Positions 42,628 through 51,979 of a DNA stretch of 64,000 nt are shown in pieces. Below the pieces are notes generated by a model. The model had not been told where the DNA came from. It saw nothing but the letters and a program-made list of their open reading frames with translations, and made no database searches. This DNA comes from an uncultured Clostridium sp. (GTDB lineage: Bacteria; Bacillota; Clostridia; Lachnospirales; Lachnospiraceae). The DNA is taken from assembly GCA_900549235.1 (NCBI GenBank), contig URNT01000014.1, positions 23,219 through 87,218 of the forward strand. The letters are read 5' to 3'. Position numbers and translations under genes: made by a program. The stretch's first letter is position 1, and each line of letters starts with the position of its first letter.

Positions 42628-45600
42628 ATGAGGATGATACATAAAAAGATGAAAAAAGGACTGGCAGCATTTCTGGCGGTCTGTATGGTCGCAAGCTCCC
42701 TGCAGATCAGCGGGAGATCCACTGCTTTAGGTGCAGAATCCGAAAAGGAAGCCTCTGTACTTGAATTTGACAGAGCAAAGCTCAGAGAGGCAGCGTACAA
42801 TGCGGTCAGCAATACGCAGATGGTACAGCCGCCGTCTGTCGTAGCCACCTCCTCCAATGCGGTGGGGACCGGCTTCGATATGACCTCATTTGAACTGACA
42901 GATGCGCCCTCCCTTCTGGCAGAAGGAGTGTCCATGCCTGCAGATACAGGACTCAGGATCTTCCTGACACCCCAGTGGCAGGGCTTTGATGATGAGGATG
43001 GAACCTATCATCTCACTGGAGACGAGACCCTTACCTTCATGATCGAAAATGAAGGCGGTGAAGAACAGGGGTATCAGCTTCTGTTTGGAGATAAGCTTAC
43101 AGAAATCATTCATGTAGAGAGCAAAAAAGAGCTTTTAAAAGAATACAAGGCCATCCAGGATGAAGAAGACGAGGGAACCCTGGTTCCCGGCGGCGGCTCA
43201 GGCGGCGGAGGCGGTTCTGCCTCACAGCCCACACAACCCGGAGAATCAGCCGGAACAGGTGAAAGCCAGGCACCGCAGGAAAGCGGAAGCATTGATGAGA
43301 CTGGAAGCCAGCCCGAAGAAAGCGAAAGCGCCGGGGAGACCGAAAGCCAGCCGGAGGAAAGCGGAAGCACTGACGAGACCGGAAGCCAGGTGCCGGAGGA
43401 AAGTGGAAGCACCGATGAAATCGGAAGCCAGCCGGAGGAAAGCGGAAGCACTGACGAGACCGGAAGCCAGCCAGAGGAAACCGAAGCTCAGCCGGAAGAA
43501 GGCGGAAATACCGGAGATACCGGAAACCAGACACCAGACGAAGACAAGGATAGCGCCGGAGACACCGGAAATGAAGCCGGGGACAATACAGATACAGGAA
43601 GCAGTACCGACACAGAGACAGAGGAAGACGCGGCTGATTCAGATGTATCCATCCTTGGAAAAGCAGTGGATATTCTCACAGGAACCATAACCGCTCATGC
43701 GGCCGAGCTCCTTCCCATTGCAACCGACAGCGAAGCCGATCCCCTTCCAGAGGCAACACCCTCCGAGCCGGAGGAGGACAGCGAGGTATCCATCGCCACC
43801 GACAGCAACGCCGGAAAGTCCCAGACCAGCTTCGTAAGCAGCCTGGACGAATCAGAATACACCCGGTTAGAGCCGGTTCACGTCAGTGAAAGCACTCTGA
43901 TCTACAAAGAGCTTAAAACCGTGGACCTGGCAGAAGATGCCGAGAACATCTCCATGGCCGTATTCTCCCTGGAATTAGAAGAAGAAGACACAACTCCCAA
44001 AGCCTCCAATACAAGCGCAGTTGCGTTTTATGGGGTGAGAGTAGGGGATATTGTGCCGTTGGCGGATGTGGCTGGATCGCTGGAGGATATTGAGGTTAGT
44101 CTGTATGATTATTCAGAAAGTGCGTTATATACAGAAAATGAAAGTGACTTAAATAACAAGGAATACGATCTTGAAATCAACAAATATTTGAAAAATACTG
44201 CCAAGTTAAATGATAAAAATGAAAATGTATTTTTATTCGGTGGCGGGCAGGATAGAGCAGTTATAAACAGATACTGGTCGAATGATTCTTATGATCAGGC
44301 TCAGAACATTTACCAGGGGATTCCGGATATGCTAGGACGTGAGAAACTGTTTGATGCGCTTTTTCCGGAAACACAGGTAATGATCCTACAGAAGGCTATT
44401 AAGGTCTATTCGGACGTAGGTGTTAACGATTTCTTCGCTTTAGAGAATGGACGATACAGCTATAACAGTGATGAAGACGGTGCAAAGTACAACTCAAAAA
44501 CCAAGAGTCTTGATAAGATTGATGAAAATGACGGCTTCTGGCCCTTTGGAACAAATAACTGGTATTTCGGCATGAAAATGCAGTTTGATTTTTACAAGCC
44601 GAAAAATGGCCAGTATATGAACAAGGATATGGAGTTCAGCTTCAGCGGAGATGACGATGTATGGGTATATCTGACAAATAAGAATACAGGAGCAAGCTAC
44701 CTGGTTCTTGACATCGGCGGAAATCACGGAAGGATGGACGGCTCCATTAACTTTGCGGACGGAACGATTAGCTACACAAATGAAAATGCTAAGGAACTAC
44801 GTGAAAAAGGTCCCGTTATCCACAATGCGGGTGATATATATGAAAAGAAACCTGTTGGTGGGGCAACAACCTATACAACAACTATAACAAAACTTATTGG
44901 GTCCAAAGATAAAAACTTCTTCACCAACGACCCAGCAGAATACACACTGGAATTCTACTATCTGGAACGAGGTGGCTACGCATCTAACTGCAAACTGGAT
45001 TTTAACCTGCCGGTTATTCCGAAGCATGGCATTCAGCTTGCAAAGCAGTTAAGCGGAAAACTGACAGATAAAGAGTATCAGGAAAGTTACAGCTTTAATG
45101 TTGTAACCTCCAATGATCTGGAAGCCCTAAACTTTTATAGGACAAGTGGGGACCGGACAGATGGGATAGAGATACAACCATATGAGATACTTGGCGCAGG
45201 TACGGTTACAGCTGAGGAGCTGATAGCGGAAGATGAGTATTTCTATATAGAAGAAGTCCTTTACAACAGTGACAGCACTCCGTCGTGGAATATAAGTACC
45301 AGCGGAGAAGGGCAGAACGGAGCTACAGCTTACAACCAAAGCGGAACCCGGACGGAAGCGGATGACTGGAAATATTACTATTCACCTATTTACCAGATGA
45401 ACGAAGATATTGGTTTCCTGTTTACCTGTACCAATACCTTTGGAGAACTGGATCCTCAGGTCGCCAAGCGTGCCTGGAAAGACTGGAGCAAGGGAGACGC
45501 AGGTGAATATGACATTACACTGGAGGTAACGGGGGATGAGATGGAGACTACGATTCCATCGGAACAAGGACAGCCGGTTAATGTTGTAGTGGCTATGGAT

Positions 45601-48318
45601 AAATCGAGCAGTATCAGAGAGAGTGACTTTAAAGCTATGAAAACGGCTATTATAGATATGGCAAAGGAATTAGCTGAAGGAAGTCAGATGAGTGTAATTG
45701 CATTCTCTGGTGATGAAGAAAAAGATAATTTTAAAGAAGGCGGCTATTGCTCATATGATGATCCTAGAAGTACCGGGTATTATACTGATGTTACAGAAGG
45801 CTGGAGAGAAGTAGGCGGTGGTTCGGCAAACGAAGTAGAAGCTCGTCTTAATTCTTTGAAGAAAGATAGTAATACTCATAGCGCTGCTGGATTCCTGGGA
45901 TCCAGACATAAGCTGTCAGACGTGCCTAATTCTAATCCTGAGGTGGTAATTTATATGACAGATGGCGAGCCTTATCAATATGTAAAGGAAACCAAGAACG
46001 GTAAATTTTCTTATGTTTCCGATCAAGATGAAGCGAAAAAGGCTGCCATAAATGAATTGAAGAAGCTTGCAGAGACACATCCCGATGCATCTATATATAC
46101 CATAGGATATGATGTAGGATCAAAGGGAGAATGGCTGAAAACATCAGAGTATGTAACTAAATATTATCCTGCGGATAACATTGATGAGCTTAAAGAGCAA
46201 TTAGGAGAGATTATAAGTGAGATAACAATCAAGACTAAAGTTACCGATCCAGTCGTTACCGACGTGCTGAGCGACAGCGTAAAGGTTCCGGATTCTGGTC
46301 TGGAATTATGGCTCAAAGATGGCAAAGTAGATGGAACCGATGAAAATGGTACACAGACGGTAACAGATAAGGGAATTCAGCTCTCTGCTTCAACATCAGG
46401 GAATATAACCACATATACATACCCAGACGGTGAGACGGTAATTGCTGAATACGACAGCAGTGCGAGAAAGATTACCTGGTTTGCTGGAAGAACAGAAACA
46501 AGTGGAGATCTGAACCAGCTTGGCAATGCTACCAGAACCCTTACTTACCGTGTAGAAGCAGTTAAGAGTACAGCAGACGAGGAAACTGGTGATCCAGACA
46601 CAGGAACCCATGAAGATGAAAAAGGCTATCATTCAAATGTCTATGCTGACCTGACCTATCAGGGAGGAAGCAAAGACTTCCCGCATCCGGTAGTAGTTCC
46701 CGGGGTAAAAAAAGCAGGTCTGACCATCACCAAGGAGGTAGCAGGTATTGAACCTGAGGATAACGCAGGAGGTACATATGACTTTACAATCACCTTCGGT
46801 TCTGATTTCGGCTATGACAGCTACACACCGCCTGCAGAAGCGGCTAGAACTGCTGACGGATACACCTTTGAACTGCAGGCAGACGGATCCATTACCTTTC
46901 CGGATCTGCCGGAGGGAACATCCTATACAGTAGCAGAAACAGGCTGGAAGCTTACAGGTGATAATGCGGATGAATATGTGCTGACCCAAATCGAAGCCGT
47001 TTCAGACTCCACAACTGAGTCTACAACTAATAAAAGGCCGGAAACCCTGGAATTTGAAGGAACAATTCCTGAAAATAACAGTACAGTCACCTTCACCAAC
47101 ACCTTCTCGAAATATGGCTGCATTACCATAGAAAAGAAGGTGGAAGGAACAGCGCCTTCCAATACCTTCGGCTTTTCAATCACAGGAGGCGAAGAAAGCA
47201 CTCTTTCCAAAGACTATGAATCCGTCCAGGTTCTGGCGGGTGGTTCCACTGCAGTACAGATTGAACCAGAGGATTTGGATAAAACCTTTGTGATTACGGA
47301 AACGGATACTCAAGGTGCATGGTCAACTACCGTCCAGAAAAATGGCGATCAGTCAGTGGAGGCAGTCTCTGTAAATGCAAAAAATGGCGACACTGTAACC
47401 TTCACCAATAGATATTACGCCCACCAGCTGACCCTTAAGAAAACAGTTGATAACAGTCCGAATCCATACCCGGATGCAGATTATGGCTTTACGATCACCT
47501 TGAACCTTGAGAATGGCCAGAGCCTGACTGATGAAGAAAAACAGGCAGTCAAGCTGGACAGCAAAGACGCTGCGATTAACACTGACAATCAGATTACCAC
47601 ATCCTTAAAGGCTGACGGTTCCATTTCACTGACTGGTCTGCCCCAAAAGGTAACCTCAGTGACGATCACAGAGAATCTGACACAGCCGGCAGACGGAGCA
47701 CACAGCCTGGCTCTTCAGGCAGTGTGGAAAGCCGGCGGCGGAATGGATAATATGCTGCAGCCGGAAAACAATGCAGTAACCATTGCACTGCCCCCAAAGG
47801 CTGACTGCAACGAAACCATCACCTTCCAGAATAAGTACACACCGGAAAATGGAACTCTTACGATCACAAAACAGATCGTAGATGAAAGTGGAGCAGGCAT
47901 TGCCATCGAAGAAAACCGTACATTCACCTTCAAAGTGGAACAGCTGGATGAAAGTAGTAATGTAAAGATGACCTTCTACAAAACCATACAGGTATCCAAG
48001 GGTGCGTCCAGTGCGGATACAGGTGCATTTACAGTTCCTGCCGGAACCTACCGGATTACTGAGATCCCCACTCTGAAATATAAGTGCAGTTCAGAGAATC
48101 CGCAGACGGTCACTATAGCAGGAGGAGGAACAGGCGAAGCCGCCTTCCAAAACTACAAGACCACAGACAGCTATTTCACGGATGTATCATGCGTAGTAAA
48201 TAAAGTGGTAAGTGATGGAAACGGTTCCTATGAGTACCAGCCAAGCTCAACCAGTCCATCTCTGGCAGACCGCATGGGATGGGTACCTTCCAAAAGCAAA
48301 CAGGAAGATGAGACATAA
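42628..48318 (+). CDS. giant adhesin: fibro-slime, VWA and SpaA-like repeats, no anchor
   Basis: A 1,896-residue secreted protein. Signal peptide to about residue 35; a low-complexity Ser/Glu/Thr region with 13-residue repeats (about 210-300); a fibro-slime-type domain ('FSFSGDDDVWVYL' and 'LDIGGNHGRMDG', about 545-790); a VWA domain with MIDAS D991/S993/S995 ('AMDKSSSIRES') and 'IYMTDGEPYQY'; then four or five SpaA-like beta repeats (about 1361-1850), each starting like 'LTITKEVAGIEPE' and ending in 'TFTNTF' or 'TFQNKY', as in isopeptide-stabilised pilins. The C-terminus ends 'GWVPSKSKQEDET' with no membrane helix or sorting motif. ATG 42628 follows AGAGGTGAG. It probably extends from the fibre or cell surface to bind host or matrix ligands. 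Confidence 0.88.
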   Translation: MRMIHKKMKKGLAAFLAVCMVASSLQISGRSTALGAESEKEASVLEFDRAKLREAAYNAVSNTQMVQPPSVVATSSNAVGTGFDMTSFELTDAPSLLAEGVSMPADTGLRIFLTPQWQGFDDEDGTYHLTGDETLTFMIENEGGEEQGYQLLFGDKLTEIIHVESKKELLKEYKAIQDEEDEGTLVPGGGSGGGGGSASQPTQPGESAGTGESQAPQESGSIDETGSQPEESESAGETESQPEESGSTDETGSQVPEESGSTDEIGSQPEESGSTDETGSQPEETEAQPEEGGNTGDTGNQTPDEDKDSAGDTGNEAGDNTDTGSSTDTETEEDAADSDVSILGKAVDILTGTITAHAAELLPIATDSEADPLPEATPSEPEEDSEVSIATDSNAGKSQTSFVSSLDESEYTRLEPVHVSESTLIYKELKTVDLAEDAENISMAVFSLELEEEDTTPKASNTSAVAFYGVRVGDIVPLADVAGSLEDIEVSLYDYSESALYTENESDLNNKEYDLEINKYLKNTAKLNDKNENVFLFGGGQDRAVINRYWSNDSYDQAQNIYQGIPDMLGREKLFDALFPETQVMILQKAIKVYSDVGVNDFFALENGRYSYNSDEDGAKYNSKTKSLDKIDENDGFWPFGTNNWYFGMKMQFDFYKPKNGQYMNKDMEFSFSGDDDVWVYLTNKNTGASYLVLDIGGNHGRMDGSINFADGTISYTNENAKELREKGPVIHNAGDIYEKKPVGGATTYTTTITKLIGSKDKNFFTNDPAEYTLEFYYLERGGYASNCKLDFNLPVIPKHGIQLAKQLSGKLTDKEYQESYSFNVVTSNDLEALNFYRTSGDRTDGIEIQPYEILGAGTVTAEELIAEDEYFYIEEVLYNSDSTPSWNISTSGEGQNGATAYNQSGTRTEADDWKYYYSPIYQMNEDIGFLFTCTNTFGELDPQVAKRAWKDWSKGDAGEYDITLEVTGDEMETTIPSEQGQPVNVVVAMDKSSSIRESDFKAMKTAIIDMAKELAEGSQMSVIAFSGDEEKDNFKEGGYCSYDDPRSTGYYTDVTEGWREVGGGSANEVEARLNSLKKDSNTHSAAGFLGSRHKLSDVPNSNPEVVIYMTDGEPYQYVKETKNGKFSYVSDQDEAKKAAINELKKLAETHPDASIYTIGYDVGSKGEWLKTSEYVTKYYPADNIDELKEQLGEIISEITIKTKVTDPVVTDVLSDSVKVPDSGLELWLKDGKVDGTDENGTQTVTDKGIQLSASTSGNITTYTYPDGETVIAEYDSSARKITWFAGRTETSGDLNQLGNATRTLTYRVEAVKSTADEETGDPDTGTHEDEKGYHSNVYADLTYQGGSKDFPHPVVVPGVKKAGLTITKEVAGIEPEDNAGGTYDFTITFGSDFGYDSYTPPAEAARTADGYTFELQADGSITFPDLPEGTSYTVAETGWKLTGDNADEYVLTQIEAVSDSTTESTTNKRPETLEFEGTIPENNSTVTFTNTFSKYGCITIEKKVEGTAPSNTFGFSITGGEESTLSKDYESVQVLAGGSTAVQIEPEDLDKTFVITETDTQGAWSTTVQKNGDQSVEAVSVNAKNGDTVTFTNRYYAHQLTLKKTVDNSPNPYPDADYGFTITLNLENGQSLTDEEKQAVKLDSKDAAINTDNQITTSLKADGSISLTGLPQKVTSVTITENLTQPADGAHSLALQAVWKAGGGMDNMLQPENNAVTIALPPKADCNETITFQNKYTPENGTLTITKQIVDESGAGIAIEENRTFTFKVEQLDESSNVKMTFYKTIQVSKGASSADTGAFTVPAGTYRITEIPTLKYKCSSENPQTVTIAGGGTGEAAFQNYKTTDSYFTDVSCVVNKVVSDGNGSYEYQPSSTSPSLADRMGWVPSKSKQEDET
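43264..43503 (+). repeat. 39-bp tandem repeats in the adhesin gene
   Basis: At least five imperfect units encode GSQPEESGSTDET-type peptides; identical long stretches occur at 43351 and 43429. Tandem in-frame repeats of this kind can change copy number by slippage or recombination without breaking the frame. Confidence 0.75.
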
Positions 48319-48345
48319 AAAACAGATTTTGGGAGGAAAAGAAAC

Positions 48346-48864
48346 GTGTATAAGATTGTATCAAGAATTTGTAATCTGATTTCAGTAATTATGGTGCTGG
48401 CGGTACTGGCAGCAGGAGCGGTTATGATCGTTCCAAAGCTCATGGGCAACGACATTTATGCAGTAATGAGCGGCAGTATGGAGCCATTTTACCATGTAGG
48501 AAGCGTTGTGATTGTAGACAAGCATGTACAGCCGGAGGACATACAGCCTGGTGACCCCATTACCTTCCGGAAGGGTGACAATGCCATTGCCACCCACCGG
48601 GTGGTCTCTGTGGACCGTGACAATCAGACCTTTGTCACAAAAGGAGATGCCAATGAGGACGTGGACATCGCTCCGGTTTCATACGATTCCTTAATCGGAA
48701 AAGCCGGTATGTCCGTTCCCTATGTAGGCTACCTGCCGCTGTACATGCGGACCCCGAAAGGAATGTTCAGTATAGGCGCATATGTAATCGTGTTTATACT
48801 GCTTCAGATCATACCGGAAATCCTTAAGCCGGAAGATGAAAAGGAGGAGAAAGCCGGAAAATGA
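48346..48864 (+). CDS. sipW: signal peptidase I, SipW/ER type
   Basis: A 172-residue signal peptidase with an N-terminal membrane helix, nucleophile Ser44 in 'VMSGSMEPFYHVGSV' and His84 in 'AIATHRVVSV', the Ser-His pattern of archaeal/ER-type peptidases and B. subtilis SipW. A C-terminal helix is present (about residues 140-160). SipW cleaves the unusual signal peptides of TasA/TapA-like fibre proteins, and two such genes follow directly. Start is GTG 48346 after GGGAGG. It overlaps the next gene by 4 bp. Confidence 0.93.
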   Translation: MYKIVSRICNLISVIMVLAVLAAGAVMIVPKLMGNDIYAVMSGSMEPFYHVGSVVIVDKHVQPEDIQPGDPITFRKGDNAIATHRVVSVDRDNQTFVTKGDANEDVDIAPVSYDSLIGKAGMSVPYVGYLPLYMRTPKGMFSIGAYVIVFILLQIIPEILKPEDEKEEKAGK

Positions 48865-49436
48865 AAAAAATAGCAAAGTGGCTGACCACATCAAAATATA
48901 TGATTCCGGTTCTTCTGCTCCTTGTTATTCTTGGCGCCGGCGCAACAATGGCCTGGTTCACAGATACAGAAGCAGCCACCAACGTGATCCGGATTGGAAA
49001 CAGCGATATAACAGTAATCGAGAAAGTTGAAGAACTGAAAAAAACCGACATTGGTATTAAAAATGAAGGTTCCGTACCTGTGTATGTCAGGATGCGTGTG
49101 GACTATCCCACAGGGATAAGCTATATGAAAGCAGACGGAACCACAGGAACCGTATCAGTGGAGGCGGTGAGAAATCAGCATTATAGCTGGACTCAGGGGG
49201 CAGATGACTACTGGTATTATGAAGGAGTCGTAGGCCCGGACAGCACGGTCTCTCTATATGAATCAGTTGAACTGAAGGTAGACAACCCAGCCAGCGGCGA
49301 GATGGAGCGGATCAAGGATCTTCTGGACATCACCGTATATGGAGAATGTATCCAGAGCGAGGGCCTGCCGGAAGAAATCAACACCGCCCAGGAAGCATTT
49401 GCCTATATGGCAAGCCTGCCGGAAGGCAATGAATAA
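48861..49436 (+). CDS. TasA/camelysin-like SipW-dependent protein 1
   Basis: A 191-residue protein. The signal peptide contains the SipW-type site 'GATMAWFTDTEAATNVI'. The mature part is a short beta-sandwich domain ('NEGSVPVYVRMRVDYPTG', 'DYWYYEGVVGPDS') like the camelysin/TasA fibre family. It could be a minor subunit or base, as TapA is for TasA. Coupled to the signal peptidase gene (ATGA overlap). The C-terminal part ('EEINTAQEAFAYMASLPEG') is variable within the family. Confidence 0.82.
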   Translation: MKKIAKWLTTSKYMIPVLLLLVILGAGATMAWFTDTEAATNVIRIGNSDITVIEKVEELKKTDIGIKNEGSVPVYVRMRVDYPTGISYMKADGTTGTVSVEAVRNQHYSWTQGADDYWYYEGVVGPDSTVSLYESVELKVDNPASGEMERIKDLLDITVYGECIQSEGLPEEINTAQEAFAYMASLPEGNE

Positions 49437-49492
49437 GATGTAAAATGAATTTACATAAAATAAAAATATAACTTTAAAGTGGAGGTAATAAC

Positions 49493-50104
49493 ATGAAAAA
49501 GAAAGTAGCACTCACAGCAGCAGCGGTAGCAATGGTAGGAACATTAGCAGTAGGAGGAACCCTGGCCTGGTTCACAGATACTGAGACAGCAACCAATGTA
49601 GTTACTACTGGTAATGTAGATATTGCATGGTGGGAGAATGGAGAGAAGATTACTGAAAGTAATCCTGGTGTTGAATTTGGCGAAGGAAATCCTGTAACTC
49701 CTGGATCAACCTTAGAAAAGATTGCATTAGTTAAGAATGAGGGAAAGAATAGAGCTTTAATTCGTGCTAAGATTAAGATGGATGACAGCATTGAAGGCAT
49801 TGTTGAACCTGTATTTTCTGAAGCTGGTCAAGGATATTGGGTAAATGGCGGAGATGGCTATTACTACTATACTTGGGTTGTTGCTCCAGAGGATGAAACA
49901 GTTAGTTTTATTACTGACTTAAAAATATCTGAAGATGCAGGTAATGCTAATGGTGCAGATATTACTGAAGCAAATGTTCAGTTAGTAGCAGAAGCAATTC
50001 AGGCAGACAATCTTGTAGAGGGAGATGAACTTACAGTTGATGAAGTGATTGCAGCATTCTCAGGCAAGGAGATTGTATCTTACGATACAGAGACAGCAGA
50101 GTAA
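49493..50104 (+). CDS. TasA/camelysin-like SipW-dependent fibre protein 2
   Basis: A 203-residue protein with the same 'GTLAWFTDTETATNVVTTGN' signal-peptide end and a TasA-like domain ('NEGKNRALIRAKIKMDD', 'GDGYYYYTWVVAPEDET'). It has its own strong RBS (TGGAGGTAATAAC) and is likely the major fibre subunit. Codon use and base composition are visibly more AT-rich (GAA, AAT, GTT, TCT) than the genes on both sides, which suggests recent exchange of this surface-exposed subunit. An intercistronic hairpin follows. Confidence 0.84.
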   Translation: MKKKVALTAAAVAMVGTLAVGGTLAWFTDTETATNVVTTGNVDIAWWENGEKITESNPGVEFGEGNPVTPGSTLEKIALVKNEGKNRALIRAKIKMDDSIEGIVEPVFSEAGQGYWVNGGDGYYYYTWVVAPEDETVSFITDLKISEDAGNANGADITEANVQLVAEAIQADNLVEGDELTVDEVIAAFSGKEIVSYDTETAE

Positions 50105-50120
50105 TTCATTAATCCCCCTG

Positions 50121-50135
50121 GCAGGCTCCGCCTGC
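50121..50135 (+). terminator. intercistronic hairpin after the second fibre subunit
   Basis: GCAGGC-TCC-GCCTGC forms a strong 6-bp hairpin just after the stop, extendable by CCTG/TGG-type pairs. There is no T-run, so it may stabilise the fibre mRNA or reduce downstream expression rather than terminate fully. Confidence 0.5.
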
Positions 50136-50185
50136 TGGTCTAACCCCATAACCGATGCATTCGCAGCGAGAAAGGTTAATAAGCT

Positions 50186-51061
50186 ATGATATTCAGACCA
50201 TATAAAAAAATAATAGCGGGCTTTGGGGCGTTGGCCGTTGCGGTTATGAGCTGCATGACTGCACTCGCTGCAGACACAGTGGATGCAGCAGGCAGCGGCA
50301 GGTATGCTTCTGATACCAGTGTGGTAGTCGGATACGGAGACAAGGATCTGTTTTCCAATATGAAAGAGCTGATGCCGGGAGACACCATAAGCAATACCGT
50401 TGTTCTGGCAAACAGAAGCTCCCGGTCAGTAACCATGTATATGCGTGCTTTCTCTGATTTTACCGCAGCAGAGGATGGTCAGACCGCAGTAAGAGGAGAC
50501 AGCGTCGCCTCAGCAGAAGGCAAAACCTTCCGCAGCGACATTCTGGATCAGATTCAGATGACTCTTACCCTGGATGATCAGGTGATCTACCGGGGCAGCG
50601 CAGACGGCGAACAGCCGGAGGAAGGCTACCAGGCTCTTACAGACGGCGATTACGGCATCACTCTGGGCAGCTTTGCCGCAGGGAGCCAGTCCGATCTGGT
50701 TGTAAGCCTGGAGCTTCCCGGGCCTGTATTTGACAACTCCTTTGCGGACCGCTTCGATGCAGTTGACTGGGTATTCTGCGTCGAAGGCACCACCCCCTCC
50801 GGAGGAGGCGGTGGCGGCGGAGGTGGTGGAGGCGGCGGAAACCGCGTAGTATCTGCCATCGAGGACTCCGAAGTGCCTCTTGGCCCATGGACCGGCGAAG
50901 ATCCAGACATGAACATTGTCATCACAGATCCGGATGTCCCGCTGGCAAACATCCCGAAGCTGGGTGATACAGGAACTTCAGGATATGTATTCGGTATCCT
51001 GCTGGCATTGCTTATCGCCTGCACAGCCCTTTATATGCGCAAGCGTTACAGCCGTTCATAA
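50186..51061 (+). CDS. surface protein with LGDTG-type sorting signal
   Basis: A 291-residue protein. Signal peptide to about residue 29; a beta-rich domain to about 200 ('NTVVLANRSSRSVTMYMRAF' resembles the TasA/camelysin-type fold); then a 13-residue poly-Gly hinge and a C-terminal sorting signal: LGDTG (residues 259-263) plus hydrophobic helix and a basic tail 'RKRYSRS'. The usual Pro of LPxTG is replaced by Gly. This is the best candidate for wall anchoring by the sortase encoded just downstream. It may be the anchor for the fibre subunits encoded before it. Confidence 0.75.
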   Translation: MIFRPYKKIIAGFGALAVAVMSCMTALAADTVDAAGSGRYASDTSVVVGYGDKDLFSNMKELMPGDTISNTVVLANRSSRSVTMYMRAFSDFTAAEDGQTAVRGDSVASAEGKTFRSDILDQIQMTLTLDDQVIYRGSADGEQPEEGYQALTDGDYGITLGSFAAGSQSDLVVSLELPGPVFDNSFADRFDAVDWVFCVEGTTPSGGGGGGGGGGGGGNRVVSAIEDSEVPLGPWTGEDPDMNIVITDPDVPLANIPKLGDTGTSGYVFGILLALLIACTALYMRKRYSRS

Positions 51062-51068
51062 AGACGAT

Positions 51069-51099
51069 AAAAGCAGCGGATCAGAAACCGCTGCTTTTT
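51069..51099 (+). terminator. intrinsic terminator between surface protein and sortase genes
   Basis: AAAAGCAGCGG / CCGCTGCTTTT with an 8-base loop and a following T/A tract. The sortase gene lies 26 bases on, so it is either read through or has its own promoter nearby; none is obvious. Confidence 0.75.
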
Positions 51100-51124
51100 A
51101 TATATCATAAAATGGAGACACACA

Positions 51125-51913
51125 ATGAAACATACCCTGGTGAAGCATTTATTTACCCTTATAGCCCTGATTGCTCTGGCCGCGGCTGTATTTCTGGGAT
51201 GGAAACTGTATCAGAAAGAGCTTGAATACAAAAAAGGCCAGGAGCAGCTGGATCAGATCTATACCTTGATGGAGGAGGCACGGAAAACCCCTCCGGAGCC
51301 CTCCAAAGGCGCTGAGGAGCCTTCAAAAGAAGAAAAGGAGACAGCAGCCCGCCTGGCCCAGTACAAGGCCCTCCATGAGGAAAATACAGATATGACTGGC
51401 TGGATCCGTATTCCTGGCACCAAAGTAGACTACCCCGTCATGTATACCCCCCAGAACCCGGAATTTTATCTGGACCATGGCTTTGATAAAACCCCTTCTG
51501 CCTACGGTATGATCTTCATAGACGGGGAATGCAGCCCCGAAACAGACCCCAGCCTTCTGATCTACGGCCACCATATGAAAAACGGCTCCATGTTCGCTGA
51601 GATCGAAAACTATGATGATCCCGCCTTCTGGAAGGACCATCCGATGATTCGCTTCGACACCCTGGAGAACCTTGGCACCTATGAGGTGGCAGGCGCCTTT
51701 AAGCAGCCTGCAGCCCGCCTGGACGATTCTTTCAAGACCATGCTTCTGGCCCGTACAGAAGAAGATTTCAGCCGCCTCTGCAGCTTCATGGAAGCCAACT
51801 GCTTTTATGACACCGGAGTAAAGCTATCCTGGGGCGACCGGCTCATTATCCTGACCACCTGCGAATATACCCAGGCAGACGGCCGCTTTTTCGTAGTGGC
51901 AAGGCAGACTTGA
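51125..51913 (+). CDS. srtB: class B sortase
   Basis: A 262-residue membrane-anchored sortase. An N-terminal helix (about residues 8-28) is followed by a coiled stretch and the catalytic barrel. His149 in 'IYGHHMKNGSMF', Cys246 in 'ILTTCEYTQ' and Arg254 in 'GRFFVVAR' form the catalytic site. 'GWIRIPGTKVDYPVM' is the usual class B N-terminal signature. It should cleave the LGDTG signal of the preceding protein and link it to the wall or to fibre subunits. RBS is GGAGACAC before ATG 51125. Confidence 0.93.
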   Translation: MKHTLVKHLFTLIALIALAAAVFLGWKLYQKELEYKKGQEQLDQIYTLMEEARKTPPEPSKGAEEPSKEEKETAARLAQYKALHEENTDMTGWIRIPGTKVDYPVMYTPQNPEFYLDHGFDKTPSAYGMIFIDGECSPETDPSLLIYGHHMKNGSMFAEIENYDDPAFWKDHPMIRFDTLENLGTYEVAGAFKQPAARLDDSFKTMLLARTEEDFSRLCSFMEANCFYDTGVKLSWGDRLIILTTCEYTQADGRFFVVARQT

Positions 51914-51979
51914 CCTACCGATACCTGGCAGCAGGAGGAGGTGTTCATATGGAAACGGTTATTACATTTTTACCACCCA

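Noticed and set aside
43264..43503. CRISPR array
   Set aside because: The repeats are adjacent, in frame and imperfect, with no unique spacers and no cas genes nearby.
43106..43534. Minus-strand frames with Phe/Arg or Pro/Ser repeats
   Set aside because: They mirror the 39-bp repeats in the adhesin gene on the plus strand.
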